Shown: positions 44,615 through 53,584, numbered from the stretch's first letter. The stretch: DNA of 64,000 nt from Variovorax sp. J22G73 (GCF_030317035.1 NZ_JASZYK010000020.1:47865-111864); one strand, 5' to 3'. Notes: a model not told the origin generated them from the letters alone. Made by a program: numbers and translations.

Positions 44615-44651
44615 AGCGTGCTTCGCAGCGGTGGAGGAAGTCTTGTGCGGG

Positions 44652-45587
44652 TCACCGCTCCATCTTCGCGCGGGCGGTGGGCGTTGGCTTTGTCGGCGCC
44701 ACCGCTTTGGGTGCCCGCTGCGCCTTGGCCGCGGGGCGCCGGATCGGTGTGACCACCTGGCTCGAGGCCGCCTGCGCAGCTCGTAGTTTTTTCGGTGCCG
44801 GTTTGGACTGCTTCTCCAGGCTGGCCATCAGCATCTGCGTGAGGTCGATGATCTGGGCCGATCCCCCATCCTCGGTGTGCTCCGCGGCGATGATTTCTTC
44901 ACCGGCAATCTTCGCGTCGATCGCCTCGAGGATGCGCCTCTTTTCCTCGTCCTCGAACATCGTCGGGTCGTAGGCGTCCTGCGAAATCTGGTCGATCAGC
45001 TGCAGCGCCAACTTGAGCTCAGCCGCAGAGGGCTCGAGCTTTTCGATGTTGAGGTCTTTCAGCGAGCGCACCTCTTCTGCGTACAGCAGCTGCTGGAGCA
45101 CCAGGCCGTCTTCCTCGGCACGCACCTGTACCACGTACTGCTTGGACTTCCATGCCCACTTCGCCAGCGCGCAACGGCCACTTTCCTGCATGGCCTTCTT
45201 GAGCAGGTTGTACGGCTTGCCGCCGCGCTTGTCCGGCGCCAGGAAGTAGGGTTTGTCGTAGTAGATCGGATCGACTGCATCTGCAGGGATGAAGGCCACG
45301 ATATCGATGAGATGGCTCGCGCCTTCCTCGAGCGCTTTCAATTCTTCCGGCTTGAAGATCACGAAGCGGTCTTCCTCGAATTCATAACCCTTGACCATCT
45401 CCGCGCGCGGCACGATCTTCTTTGGGTTGTTCGCGGCGACGTACTGCTGCTTGACCCTTGAGCCTTCCTTGGAAAGCATGTTGAAGTGGACTGCGGCTGA
45501 GCTCTCCGTTGCGGTGTAGAGGCGCACCGGGATCGACACGAGACCGAAGCCGAGAGAAAGCGAAGCGATCGAGCGAGGGGCGGCCAT
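44652..45587 (-). CDS. ku: Ku protein (non-homologous end joining)
   Basis: A 311-residue bacterial Ku, which forms a homodimeric ring on DNA double-strand ends and recruits LigD. The Ku core is visible: ASLSLGFGLVSIPVRLYTAT, VKGYEFEEDRFVIFKPEELK, IPADAVDPIYYDKPYFLAPD, ALAKWAWKSKQYVVQVRAEE, EPSAAELKLALQLIDQISQD. The C-terminus is a Lys/Ala/Pro-rich basic tail (PIRRPAAKAQRAPKAVAPTK), as in longer Ku proteins. AAGGAG precedes the ATG. No ligD lies in the window, so the ligase must be elsewhere. Confidence 0.96.
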   Translation of the reverse strand: MAAPRSIASLSLGFGLVSIPVRLYTATESSAAVHFNMLSKEGSRVKQQYVAANNPKKIVPRAEMVKGYEFEEDRFVIFKPEELKALEEGASHLIDIVAFIPADAVDPIYYDKPYFLAPDKRGGKPYNLLKKAMQESGRCALAKWAWKSKQYVVQVRAEEDGLVLQQLLYAEEVRSLKDLNIEKLEPSAAELKLALQLIDQISQDAYDPTMFEDEEKRRILEAIDAKIAGEEIIAAEHTEDGGSAQIIDLTQMLMASLEKQSKPAPKKLRAAQAASSQVVTPIRRPAAKAQRAPKAVAPTKPTPTARAKMER

Positions 45588-45930
45588 GTTGTGCTCCTTG
45601 TGCTGGGAATAACAACATGCCACTTTTCGAAGCGCCCGGAAAGAGGCGGGATTCCCCTCCTTGCGGCGTCCCGGCGGGCAGCATGGCCCATGCCGTTACA
45701 AAGCTCCCCGGACGGTCAGCCTGGCGAAGAGGGGGGCAACGCACCGTCGCGTTTCAGATCGAGCGCTCTTTCGGCCAGGCCCGGAGGGCAGGGCAGAGCC
45801 TCTTTGTTGGTGGCAGCTGGGTGCCGGCTGGCTGGGCGAACTCGGACATGGGACATCATTGTTCGCACCTTGTAGCGCGTCGAGAGGTCCCCATCTCGCG
45901 TCGGTTCAAAAAAATGAGGAAGCCAGAAAA

Positions 45931-46140
45931 ATGCCAACGGACTTTTTTTTGCAGGATCGAGAAGGCGGACTTCCCGTTGACGGTCGAAGAGTTCGCTGAC
46001 GTCAACCGTGTGGCCGCCCTTCGGGCGGCCGGACTGGTCTAGGCAGAGACGGTTGACGCGGTGGATGGTGACCCCGAAGCAGCTTGCGCCATCGTCCTTC
46101 GAATGACCCCTGAAGGGCATGCCGCGCTCGCCGGGAACGG
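45931..46140 (+). pseudogene. Broken copy of a small hypothetical gene
   Basis: It begins MPTDF, shifts frame in a run of eight T's, then reads IEKADFPLTVEEFADVNRVA, ALRAAGLV, a TAG stop, and in the same frame AETVDAVDGDPEAACAIVLR, MTPEGHAAL. The intact relative is the minus-strand gene at 47393-47635, which starts MPMNFLRRIEHASFPLAVHE and contains GVVLRITPMGRAEL. Two lesions mark it as a pseudogene. Confidence 0.6.
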
Positions 46141-46259
46141 CCCCCCGACCTCTGGCTCGGAGGCGAAAGGCGCTCCAGGAAATCAAGCAGGCTGTCCACC
46201 TCGGTGGACTTGTCGAACGTCGCGTCAGCGCCCAGCGTGAGGGCGCGGCGCCGAACCGC
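46141..46259 (-). pseudogene. Fragment of a response regulator receiver domain
   Basis: The stretch AVRRRALTLGADATFDKSTE, VDSLLDFLERLS resembles the last third of a single-domain receiver, with the conserved Lys in FDKS. No phospho-acceptor part is found upstream in frame. It is a remnant. Confidence 0.4.
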
Positions 46260-46586
46260 CCTTCACGCCGCCCATCGCCTGGGTTGTTTCAGAGAACCAT
46301 CTTGTGGCGTCCGACCCGTTGCGCTTGCGCAGCTGCACCGTGCCGCGGTTGAACTCTGCCGTCGCCTGTAGCCGTCGCACTTGATCTCGTAGATTCACCC
46401 TGGCTCCTCGAAGTCGAGGGGCCGTTCGCAGCATGGGCGGACAGCCGGCAAGGTGCGGCATGGCTGCAAATTCGTGGGCGCGTAGGAGACCCGCTGTCAG
46501 CCGGAATCGCTTTTCGACGATAGGCAGGGCCCTGCCGCGGTCCCATGTTCATGGCTCGGCGCCGTGCCGAACATCAGAGGAACACC

Positions 46587-46763
46587 ATGACCGACGACCC
46601 GAAAAAGACCGGCCTCGACAGGAAGCTCATCGCCCTGAATGAGCCGCACGAGGTTCTCTCGTGGACCAAGTCCCTTGGCTGCACGGAGGCGCAACTCCGA
46701 GAAGCTGTTAGAGCCGTAGGCAACTCAGCAGAAGCCGTGCGCGTCTACCTGAAGAAAAAATGA
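46587..46763 (+). CDS. DUF3606-type small protein
   Basis: A 58-residue protein, MTDDPKKTGLDRKLIALNEP, HEVLSWTKSLGCTEAQLREA, VRAVGNSAEAVRVYLKKK. The pattern W-x(3)-LG(C/V)(T/S)xxxLxxAVxxVGxxxxxVRxYL is typical of DUF3606, an uncharacterised domain common in proteobacteria. AGAGGAA precedes the ATG. Its stop overlaps the next gene's start (ATGA). Confidence 0.85.
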   Translation: MTDDPKKTGLDRKLIALNEPHEVLSWTKSLGCTEAQLREAVRAVGNSAEAVRVYLKKK

Positions 46764-47023
46764 ATTCGCACATCCGACGCATCGCTGTCCACGTCGACGA
46801 GCCCGACCCGGGGCGCTTCTACTGGGTGCTCATGGAAGAAGGTGACGACGCTTCGCAGTGGCGCGAACTAGAGTCGGCGCCCGAGGGCTACGACATGTGG
46901 CTTGACGCGCTGCAGGCCGGGACAACTGCACTCGTCAGGTATGCGCCAGACGAACGCATCGGCCCGCGTGAGGAGAGCAGCGACGATGAAGATGCGGCGC
47001 CCGTAGGCCTACCTTTGACGTGA
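46760..47023 (+). CDS. Small acidic hypothetical protein coupled to DUF3606 gene
   Basis: An 87-residue acidic protein (RIAVHVDEPDPGRFYWVLME, YDMWLDALQAGTTALVRYAP). Its ATG overlaps the stop of the DUF3606 gene by four bases, so the pair is translationally coupled and perhaps functionally linked. The C-terminus is an acidic tail (REESSDDEDAAP). No family known to me. Confidence 0.7.
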   Translation: MNSHIRRIAVHVDEPDPGRFYWVLMEEGDDASQWRELESAPEGYDMWLDALQAGTTALVRYAPDERIGPREESSDDEDAAPVGLPLT

Positions 47024-47122
47024 TTCGAAATGGCTCTCTACGCCTTGTTGTGCGGCTGGCGAAAGATGGCACGGCATTGGCGCAGAGGGCCGCTCGCCTA
47101 ACCTTTTTCGCGCTGTTTTACT

Positions 47123-47404
47123 ATGCGGCCCCGTACCAGAACGCAAAACATTTTTGCAGGAACTGCGAGCGAAGCAAAAGCTTGGGCAAAGCACCTTGGC
47201 TGCAGCGTCGCAGAGTTGCGCATTGCAATGCGCGCAGTTGGAAACTCGGCCGAGAACGTCCGAGCTTACCTTGACGCCTTAGGTGGCGATGCGCGAACGC
47301 AAGGACCTGCTTCAGCCCAACAAGCAGTTGCCAGCGTAGCGGCATCCCAGTCGATCGAGACGACTCCGCCGCCTTTGCCGCCTGCATGGCCGTCAAATTC
47401 CTGA
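47123..47404 (+). CDS. Second DUF3606-like small protein
   Basis: A 93-residue protein with the core SEAKAWAKHLGCSVAELRIA, MRAVGNSAENVRAYLDALGG, a close match to the DUF3606 gene about 0.5 kb upstream. The tail is Ala/Pro-rich and disordered. No ribosome site is evident before the ATG. Its end overlaps by 12 bases with the end of the convergent gene. Confidence 0.65.
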   Translation: MRPRTRTQNIFAGTASEAKAWAKHLGCSVAELRIAMRAVGNSAENVRAYLDALGGDARTQGPASAQQAVASVAASQSIETTPPPLPPAWPSNS

Positions 47405-47635
47405 GAAATCAACGCCACTTTTTCCTTGTTCACTGAGTCGGCTCAATTCTGCCCGCCCCATGGGTGTGATCCGAAGCACAACACCGCTTTTCCCAGGAAC
47501 AGCGCCAGGGTCCGGAAGGTTCGCCTCAACAAGTTGAGCCGCGGCCAAAACGGCCGCGCACTGAATGTCGCCCTCCTCGTGGACTGCCAGCGGAAACGAC
47601 GCGTGCTCGATGCGTCGCAGGAAATTCATGGGCAC
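47393..47635 (-). CDS. Small hypothetical protein
   Basis: An 80-residue protein (MPMNFLRRIEHASFPLAVHE, EGDIQCAAVLAAAQLVEANL, SGVVLRITPMGRAELSRLSE). The GTG start is chosen because GGAG stands seven bases upstream and because the broken copy at 45931 also begins MP. The pattern of an N-terminal helix and a small beta hairpin is a guess. Function unknown. Confidence 0.6.
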   Translation of the reverse strand: MPMNFLRRIEHASFPLAVHEEGDIQCAAVLAAAQLVEANLPDPGAVPGKSGVVLRITPMGRAELSRLSEQGKSGVDFSGI

Positions 47636-47840
47636 TACATCACTCCTCGTCGTTTGGTACGGCACGAAGTTTTGTATGCCGCTCCCAATGGAGTGTCAAT
47701 GTCCCAAATCAAAACCGCAACCTGCTGACGTAACGCGGAGAGTTGAGCAGTTGACCTACAAATTACGCTTCTTTGCCTTTCCTAGACTGCGCGTGGGGCA
47801 GCGCTTCCGAACCTCCCTTGACCACAAGCCTGCCTCCTTG

Positions 47841-47866
47841 GCCCCGCTCCGGCGGGGCTTCTTTTT
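47841..47866 (+). terminator. Rho-independent terminator without an obvious gene
   Basis: A perfect 7-bp GC stem (gccccgc / gcggggc) with loop tccg is followed by ttcttttt. The nearest plus-strand gene ends more than 400 bases upstream, so it may end that transcript or an unrecognised small RNA. Confidence 0.75.
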
Positions 47867-48024
47867 GATCCGCGCCTCACCCGCGAAGGGGGATTCCGCG
47901 ACGACAACAGCACTTCCGGACTTCAAAAGTCGCGTGTGCAAACGCACAGCTTCGGTGGAAGGAAACAGGGTGAAAGCGCTGGCTTCCCTACCGTCCTATC
48001 CCGCCGAAGGCGACACGCCGCGCT

Positions 48025-48237
48025 TCAATGCGCGCCGGTGGGTTGGCAGTAAACAATTTCAAGAGGATGAAAGGGAAGTCCTGCATCATTCCCTGCGAGC
48101 CTGACGCGAACCAAGTCCCCGCTCATGCCTGTAATGTTCCCTGAACGGCCGTTGATCTGGACGACGCCGCCTCGCCGGGCAGGGACGCCGAACTTGGCGC
48201 GAATCGACGTCAGATTGTCTGGTTTCTTTTTACCCAT
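48025..48237 (-). CDS. Small hypothetical protein, SH3-like pattern
   Basis: A 70-residue protein, MGKKKPDNLTSIRAKFGVPA, then RRGGVVQINGRSGNITGMSG, DLVRVRLAGNDAGLPFHPLE. The pattern of basic N-terminus, beta-rich core and final HPxxE resembles small proteins often found in prophages or mobile regions. ATG start preferred over an upstream TTG. Function unknown. Confidence 0.5.
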   Translation of the reverse strand: MGKKKPDNLTSIRAKFGVPARRGGVVQINGRSGNITGMSGDLVRVRLAGNDAGLPFHPLEIVYCQPTGAH

Positions 48238-48746
48238 AGAAACCAACGTACTACTTTTTCACGCTCTCTAGGTAGGACGGTGGCGCAACGTCCTGCCTCC
48301 CCAGCACTCTGCATCGAACAGCGCACTTCAATTCGCCGCGTTGGTCCGGATCACGTCTGGTGGGATGTGGTGGGTTAGGGAATTGAGGAGACTCGTGCAC
48401 CTGAGCGGCTTTGAGCGGCTGAGCAAGCTGAGGCAACCGCAGCCCACAGGTTCCGTTTTCGACAATTAGGGTTTTGCGGCCTTTTGCTTACAGTGGAAAC
48501 ACGCTGAAACAACTAGGGTCGGCGTCGAGATGCTGCTTTTCGCGGCTTGCGCCGTTTTCATGAGCACCGTGTTCGTACCTCGATTCTCATTTTCGAGTGG
48601 CATCTCACCCAATCTCGCACACCGCCCCTAGTCGCTGTGCAACACGACCGGAAGCGCAAGCACAGCGTTATGCGGAACATTCAGGCTGGCAGCGGACGCC
48701 TCTTCTCCGCACGGTTGAAGGGCCGCGTCCGACCCTCCGAGACACG
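48238..48746. other. Intergenic stretch, nothing clear
   Basis: About 510 bases. Near 48270-48295 an imperfect inverted repeat (aggtaggacg / cgtcctgcct) could form a hairpin, but there is no T-run. No gene was recognised. Confidence 0.35.
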
Positions 48747-49019
48747 ATGGTGGCTGCCAGCGTTTATGTCGGGCACCTGGAGGAAGCGTTTCCCGACGCC
48801 GCCGAACTGATCGCATGCTTCTGCGCCTGGCAGCAGGAAGAGCGCCCGCATCGAGACGGCTATTCTTACGTCGAATCCGACCGTTCGCTGAGGTGGCAAA
48901 AGACGCACAACGCAGCGGAACACGCGGGACGAGCATGGCTCAGTAATCCCATGCAGCAGACATTTCGCTTCCAGTTGCATCCGGCCGCGACGTCGACTGG
49001 TCAGCCGCTTCCCGCATAG
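48747..49019 (+). CDS. Possible small hypothetical protein
   Basis: A 90-residue frame starting MVAASVYVGHLEEAFPDAAE, then LIACFCAWQQEERPHRDGYS. The composition looks protein-like, with alternating hydrophobic and charged residues, but there is no clear ribosome site and no family. Frames on the other strand are Arg-rich shadows. Confidence 0.3.
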   Translation: MVAASVYVGHLEEAFPDAAELIACFCAWQQEERPHRDGYSYVESDRSLRWQKTHNAAEHAGRAWLSNPMQQTFRFQLHPAATSTGQPLPA

Positions 49020-49098
49020 GGGCAAAACAGTTCGCGACGCGCGAGTGCTCTTCGCGCGCCGCAGACGACCACTTCCGTCCGCCGACGACAATCGTTCC

Positions 49099-49317
49099 AT
49101 GAGCCGACCTGACTTTTTCAAAGATCAAATCACGATCCTGCGTGCGCCGTCTTGGCTGGGCCGGGACGTGAGCGAAGACCGCCCGATTCCGCTGAGCCCT
49201 GGCGACTACAAGGTGACGCCTGGCGACCGCTGGACCGTCACGTCCCTGAAGACAAACGAGGTGATCTACGACGGCATCGGGCCGGTCGAGATCATCCGCG
49301 AGCGTGCGAAGGCCTGA
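49099..49317 (+). CDS. Small hypothetical protein
   Basis: A 72-residue protein, MSRPDFFKDQITILRAPSWL, GRDVSEDRPIPLSPGDYKVT, PGDRWTVTSLKTNEVIYDGI. Likely a small beta-rich fold. Upstream in-frame codons are low-complexity, so this ATG is preferred. No family recognised. Confidence 0.45.
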   Translation: MSRPDFFKDQITILRAPSWLGRDVSEDRPIPLSPGDYKVTPGDRWTVTSLKTNEVIYDGIGPVEIIRERAKA

Positions 49318-49782
49318 CGCGCTGGCATCGCTGTATCTCTCGATGACCGAAGCCGTCTTAAGGAGCGAAGATAAGAAGGCCTGGCCGCCAGGCTTCGGCG
49401 AGTTCGTCAGCGGCACTCGCCCTGTCCAACCCTCGGTCATGAGCGCTGCTGCACCATATCCGCTTTCTCGCGAAGTCGCCTATGGTGCTTTGCACCTGCG
49501 AGCTTGGCCTATGCCTGGAGCGAATGACTCTCTCAAGACACCGTCGCAAGCGCAGCGTGCAGCGTGCAGCGCGGAACGCCGCGCGGAGGCGCCACGATGG
49601 AGCCCGAAGGTGGCGAGCCAGCGAAGCACCGGCTCGCAGGCAACGCCGCGACAGCGCAGTCCCGGCATTGCTGATTGACGCACCTTGAGCTGTGAAGGAG
49701 CCTGGGTGCAAGTTGGAGCTGCGAAGGCGCTGGCGACCATGCAAGGCTCCCATCCCTGCTTCCATTCATGAGAGCTTTGGCT
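49318..49782. other. Intergenic stretch upstream of the LexA box
   Basis: About 465 bases without a supported gene. It contains two copies of the 7-mer gtgcagc at 49557-49570, the reverse complement of the repeat unit seen near 21 kb. Confidence 0.4.
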
Positions 49783-49802
49783 ATACTGTATTTTTGTACA
49801 GT
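49783..49802. promoter_or_regulatory. LexA (SOS) box
   Basis: The 20-mer tactgtatttttgtacagta matches the E. coli-type LexA consensus TACTGT-(AT)4-ACAGTA, with both six-base arms perfect and AT-rich spacing. It ends 32 bases before the start codon of the next gene, a standard position for repression. Confidence 0.85.
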
Positions 49803-49834
49803 ATGCTGCATATCAAGGTGAAGGAGGCTCGACC

Positions 49835-50227
49835 ATGACCGCTCCCAGCACATTCGTTGCCCGGGTTGAGACAACCACAGGGGCCATGTCCATCAGCATT
49901 TCAGACATCGACAAGGACACTATCTCCAGCCGGTTTGAGGCCTTGATGGGCATGCTGGGACAGGTGGTAAACCCCATCGTTCTCACGAACGATCACATCC
50001 GCCTTGACGAGGTCCGGCCTGAAACGGTGTCGGCTGACCTGAATTTCAAGTTCGTCGGAAGCAAGCGTGCACGGTTCGCTTCCGAGACAGCCTTCTGTGA
50101 GTCCATGAATGAAAACCTGGCCCTGAAAGTCTTCCAATGCGTCACCGATATGGTGAAGCTGCCTGAGGGCGATTTGGACGTGCACTTCGAAGTCTTCCTT
50201 CTCATGCAGGATGAGCCCCGTCACTGA
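49835..50227 (+). CDS. SOS-controlled protein of unknown function
   Basis: A 130-residue protein. Middle and end read MLGQVVNPIVLTNDHIRLDE, VSADLNFKFVGSKRARFASE, NLALKVFQCVTDMVKLPEGD, LDVHFEVFLLMQDEP. It looks like a compact mixed alpha/beta cytoplasmic protein without signal peptide or membrane helix. No family recognised. A strong GGAGG site precedes the ATG, and a near-perfect LexA box lies just upstream, so it should be induced by DNA damage. Candidate roles (damage tolerance, cell-cycle block, toxin) cannot be separated from the sequence. Confidence 0.8.
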   Translation: MTAPSTFVARVETTTGAMSISISDIDKDTISSRFEALMGMLGQVVNPIVLTNDHIRLDEVRPETVSADLNFKFVGSKRARFASETAFCESMNENLALKVFQCVTDMVKLPEGDLDVHFEVFLLMQDEPRH

Positions 50228-51723
50228 GGATCGACGCCGGATCAACCACGACACTTGCGATGGGTGCTCGTGAAATCCTGACTGCTTGGCCCGCGCAAGC
50301 CTTTGAAGGCCCGGTTGACGCACAGGCCGCGGCAAACTGGCCGTGACCCTGGGGAAGGCCTCGTCCACCAGCGTAACCGCGAAGTCGAATCCGCGTAGTG
50401 CAAAGTTAGGGCGTTGCGCAGCTGGCTCGCCTGCGCCGCCGCGTTCAATTCGGCCTCTGTCGCATTTCGGCCTGGTGCACCCCACATCTTTTGAATGCGA
50501 AGCCATTCGGCCGTGTACTTCTGGTGCTCGGGCATCGACCAAGGCCTATCCCGCTCGATTTTCAGCGCGTTTTGAGTTTCGGGCGGCTGACGCTATTCGT
50601 CAGCCACGAGCTCGTTCGCATAGATTTCCACGGCTCCACGTCGGTGGACGCCGAATGCTGTCCGCGAGCTTCGCACCCTCAATCCGTTCCACAGTCAGCA
50701 GCATGCCTTTGTAGGCGTCCAAGTGCCACTTGGACGTCCGTAATGCGGCGGTTCTGAACTGGGCCCTCTGCTTCTCGTACCGCTCCACGATGCCTTGATG
50801 GCTCATGTGCTTGCTGACGCCACGAGCCCGGGCGTTCACTCGGTCGCCCTCCTGCCTGAATCGGGTCATCCGGCGGTCGTGGCCAGCGACCCGGCACTGC
50901 TGCATGATGCGCTTTGCGGCGGAGTGGGCATCCCCGCATTGCTGTGTGAGGTGTGCGCCATGCCGGGAAGGGGCGTCGTCGCCGGCCCCTCGCGGACTCA
51001 CGCGCTACCCATGCGCGGGGTCGGCACCCGATGCAACAGGTCACGTGCCTCCTCGGAGCTGCCACCCATGGCTACCTGCAAGCCGCTCGCGCCGCGTGTC
51101 GAGCCCACGAGAGATGTCGCTGAGAAGCAGCGATCCGAGCAGGCATCCGATCACCTTCGGCGCATTGGCGTTTGTTTCCCGGGGCCCACCGCACAGCCCA
51201 TCAGCAACACGTCCTTCACATCCGTTTGCGGCAGAGGCGACCGTGCTGCCGGATGCCAACGCGTCTGGGCCTCGAGATCGATGACAAGATGTTCTGGACC
51301 CGAGAGGTGTTCCGCAAGCTCGGGGAAAAGCATGCGCGTGCGTTCCACCCAATGCCCGTTCGACATGCAGAGAAGTTGAGTGCTCCACATTCGACAGCAC
51401 ACGTACCTTCAGCTTCGATGTCTGCCCGCAGTCGCCCAAAGTTTGCAGGGAACCTGACGGCCTTTATCAGTTTCCTCAGACAGCTTCAACATCGGCGAAG
51501 GACGTTGATGGATGATGCCGCCACTCGTTGCGGCATGATACGTTTCGAAGAATGAGCACAAGTCCTTCCATCCCCCGATGATGGGCACTCTTTGAACTTC
51601 CGCGCCGAGCGGACCACGCTGATCGCGCATCATGGTCTCTGCCAAAAGCTCGTTGTTCCGAACTACCCTGGTTTGTCGGCGTTCAACCGGCACTGGGCGT
51701 CGTCATGTATCTTCCAATCCATC
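50228..51723. other. Long stretch of decayed or unrecognised sequence
   Basis: About 1.5 kb without a confident gene. On the minus strand near 50395-50535 a protein-like segment (MPEHQKYTAEWLRIQKMWGA, PGRNATEAELNAAAQASQLR) is followed in another frame by FDFAVTLVDEAFPRVTASLP, which suggests a frameshifted gene. Near 50680-50870 another minus-strand segment (HQGIVERYEKQRAQFRTAAL) also looks protein-like. Neither belongs to a family I recognise. Likely remnants of inserted DNA. Confidence 0.4.
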
Positions 51724-52278
51724 ATGAGCAGCGATTCCAACTGGCTTGATAGCGCCCGCGCGCAGTGGCTTTGGCGAGGGGAGAAGCGCCCCCCGTTCGC
51801 CGATGTCCCTGCGTCAGGGCAGGTTTCGGTCTGGGATTTTCCGAGGCCGCCAGAGCTTGTACGCGAGGCACGTGAGATCGTCGTGCTCTGGGGCCATCTC
51901 GAGGTCGCGCGGACCTGCGCCGCCTGGGCAGTCCGAGAAACGGCCCACCCACCTACCTTCTACCTGCCGCTGGCCGACGTACGGCCTGGACTGTTGCAGC
52001 CTGCTGGCAATGGTTCGTTCTGTGAGTGGAAGGGTCCGGCGCGCTATTGGAATCTGGTCGACGGCGCACGCCGCTTGGACCAGGTCGCTTGGAGTTACCC
52101 CCATCCCTTGTCTGGTACAGAGCCGCTCGCCCGCTGTGTAGCCTTCTATGCCCACAACCTTGACTGCCGTGTCGGCGGATCGAAGGCCCGGCCACAGGCG
52201 GGTCCCTTCTATGGGGGCTGGATCACCGCCGATTTGGCCGGGCCCTTCAAAGGCGGACCCGGTAGCGGAGGTTGGTAG
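51724..52278 (+). CDS. DUF427-domain protein
   Basis: A 184-residue protein with the DUF427 pattern: SVWDFPRPPELVREAREIVV, TAHPPTFYLPLADVRPGLLQ, GSFCEWKGPARYWNLVDGAR, AWSYPHPLSGTEPLARCVAF. The Trp-Lys-Gly and Tyr-Trp residues are the usual core. The family is widespread but its biochemical role is poorly defined. The C-terminus ends with a Gly-rich tail. The ATG encoding MSSDSNWLD is preferred to the longer frame upstream. Confidence 0.85.
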   Translation: MSSDSNWLDSARAQWLWRGEKRPPFADVPASGQVSVWDFPRPPELVREAREIVVLWGHLEVARTCAAWAVRETAHPPTFYLPLADVRPGLLQPAGNGSFCEWKGPARYWNLVDGARRLDQVAWSYPHPLSGTEPLARCVAFYAHNLDCRVGGSKARPQAGPFYGGWITADLAGPFKGGPGSGGW

Positions 52279-52657
52279 CTGGTCGGTCTCGGTAACCCGA
52301 GCGCCTCCGCGCCAGAAAGCGCCATGGACGAGCTGACCTATGACCGATCGCTATCGCTGCTTAGCGGCCCTTCCTGTGAGCCTTCTTCAACGGAGTGATG
52401 TCCCTTCGCATCCCCTGGACAAAAGAAGACGGTGTCATCGAGCGAGTTCTCCTCGGCCGATCACGTCATCGTGATCTCGGCGGGAAGCAGGGCCGTTCGG
52501 ACTGGCCTCTATCCGCAATCGGGCCAAGCTGCCGGAAATCGCGATCAACCTGTTCTGGCATGGCCGCTGTCACAAGGATCCGACTGTCACATCGCCTCGT
52601 TCGCTGATCGTCGGGCTTCACGGGGAAGGCGTGCCCGACTGAGAGCCCACTCCGACC
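52279..52657. other. Intergenic stretch between convergent genes
   Basis: About 380 bases between the DUF427 gene and the end of the catabolic operon. No gene or clear terminator was recognised. Confidence 0.35.
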
Positions 52658-53584
52658 TCAGTTCAGATCGATGTTGACACCTTGGTTGACCAGGCTCTGG
52701 AGCTTCAGTGCTTCATGATTCAGAAAGTCAGCGAACGCCTCAGGCGAAGACGCCGAGAGGCTCAATCCTGTTTTCTCGATCTGTGCTCGTATAAAGCTGT
52801 CCTTCAAGCCCTCTCGCATGTCGGCGTTGATCTTGGTCACGATGGCGTAGGGAGTGCTGGCCGGCGCCATGAGGCCGAACCATGTACCCGACACGAAATC
52901 CACACCCAGCTCGCGGAAGGTCGGTATCTCCGGCGCGGCGGGATGTCGTTTGTACGCCGCGATGGCGACGGCAGCCACGCGGCCGCCCTTGACCTGCGAG
53001 TACGAAGACATTCCGTCCAACATTCCGTCCACCGAGCCCGCGATCAGGTCCGACATGGCGGGGCCCTGGCCCTTGTAAGGGACGTGGACGAAGTCGATGC
53101 CCACTTGCTTCGCAAACAGTTCGGCGCCAATGTGCGGACTGGAGCCCAGGCCCGACGAAGCCAGCTTCAGGCTGCCGGGCCGCGACTTGGCGTCTTCCAG
53201 CAACTCCTTCAGCGACTTGCCCCTCAGGCGGTTGGTGACGAGGAGCACGTTGTGGCTGGAGCCCAGCATCGCCACAGGGCGAAACGACGCGGCCGAAAAG
53301 GGAAGGTTCTTGCGCAGGACTGCGTTGGCTGTGAAGCCATCGCTGGTGAAAAGCAGCGTGTAGCCATCGGCCGGGGCTCGGCTCACCATCTGCGTGCCGA
53401 TGATGGTCCCGGCACCCGCGCGGTTGTCGACGATCACCGGTTGGCCCCATGTCTTCGATAGCTTGAATGCGATCTGGCGCGCGAAGTAGTCCGTCACGCC
53501 CCCCGCTGAGTAAGGAACCACGATGGTGACGCTGCGCTTCGGAAACGGCTCTTGCGCCTGCACGTGGGGTCCGGCGAGGACCAT
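52658..53584 (-). CDS. Bug/TctC-type substrate-binding protein
   Basis: A 308-residue solute-binding protein with family motifs VTIVVPYSAGGVTDYFARQI, VIVDNRAGAGTIIGTQMVSR, PADGYTLLFT, HVPYKGQGPAMSDLIAGSVD. From this ATG the signal peptide is short (MVLAGPHVQAQEP). In the same frame upstream the codons give LKKNFRRLCAIA, a normal positive N-terminus, but no ATG, GTG or TTG is available there, so a rare start codon or a lost start is possible. It lies 32 bases after the carboxymuconolactone-decarboxylase-like gene as the last gene of the operon. Confidence 0.88.
   Translation of the reverse strand: MVLAGPHVQAQEPFPKRSVTIVVPYSAGGVTDYFARQIAFKLSKTWGQPVIVDNRAGAGTIIGTQMVSRAPADGYTLLFTSDGFTANAVLRKNLPFSAASFRPVAMLGSSHNVLLVTNRLRGKSLKELLEDAKSRPGSLKLASSGLGSSPHIGAELFAKQVGIDFVHVPYKGQGPAMSDLIAGSVDGMLDGMSSYSQVKGGRVAAVAIAAYKRHPAAPEIPTFRELGVDFVSGTWFGLMAPASTPYAIVTKINADMREGLKDSFIRAQIEKTGLSLSASSPEAFADFLNHEALKLQSLVNQGVNIDLN

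Noticed and set aside
46760..47023. Classical toxin-antitoxin pair with the DUF3606 gene
   Set aside because: Coupled arrangement only; no toxin or antitoxin motif could be recognised, so it was not annotated as such.
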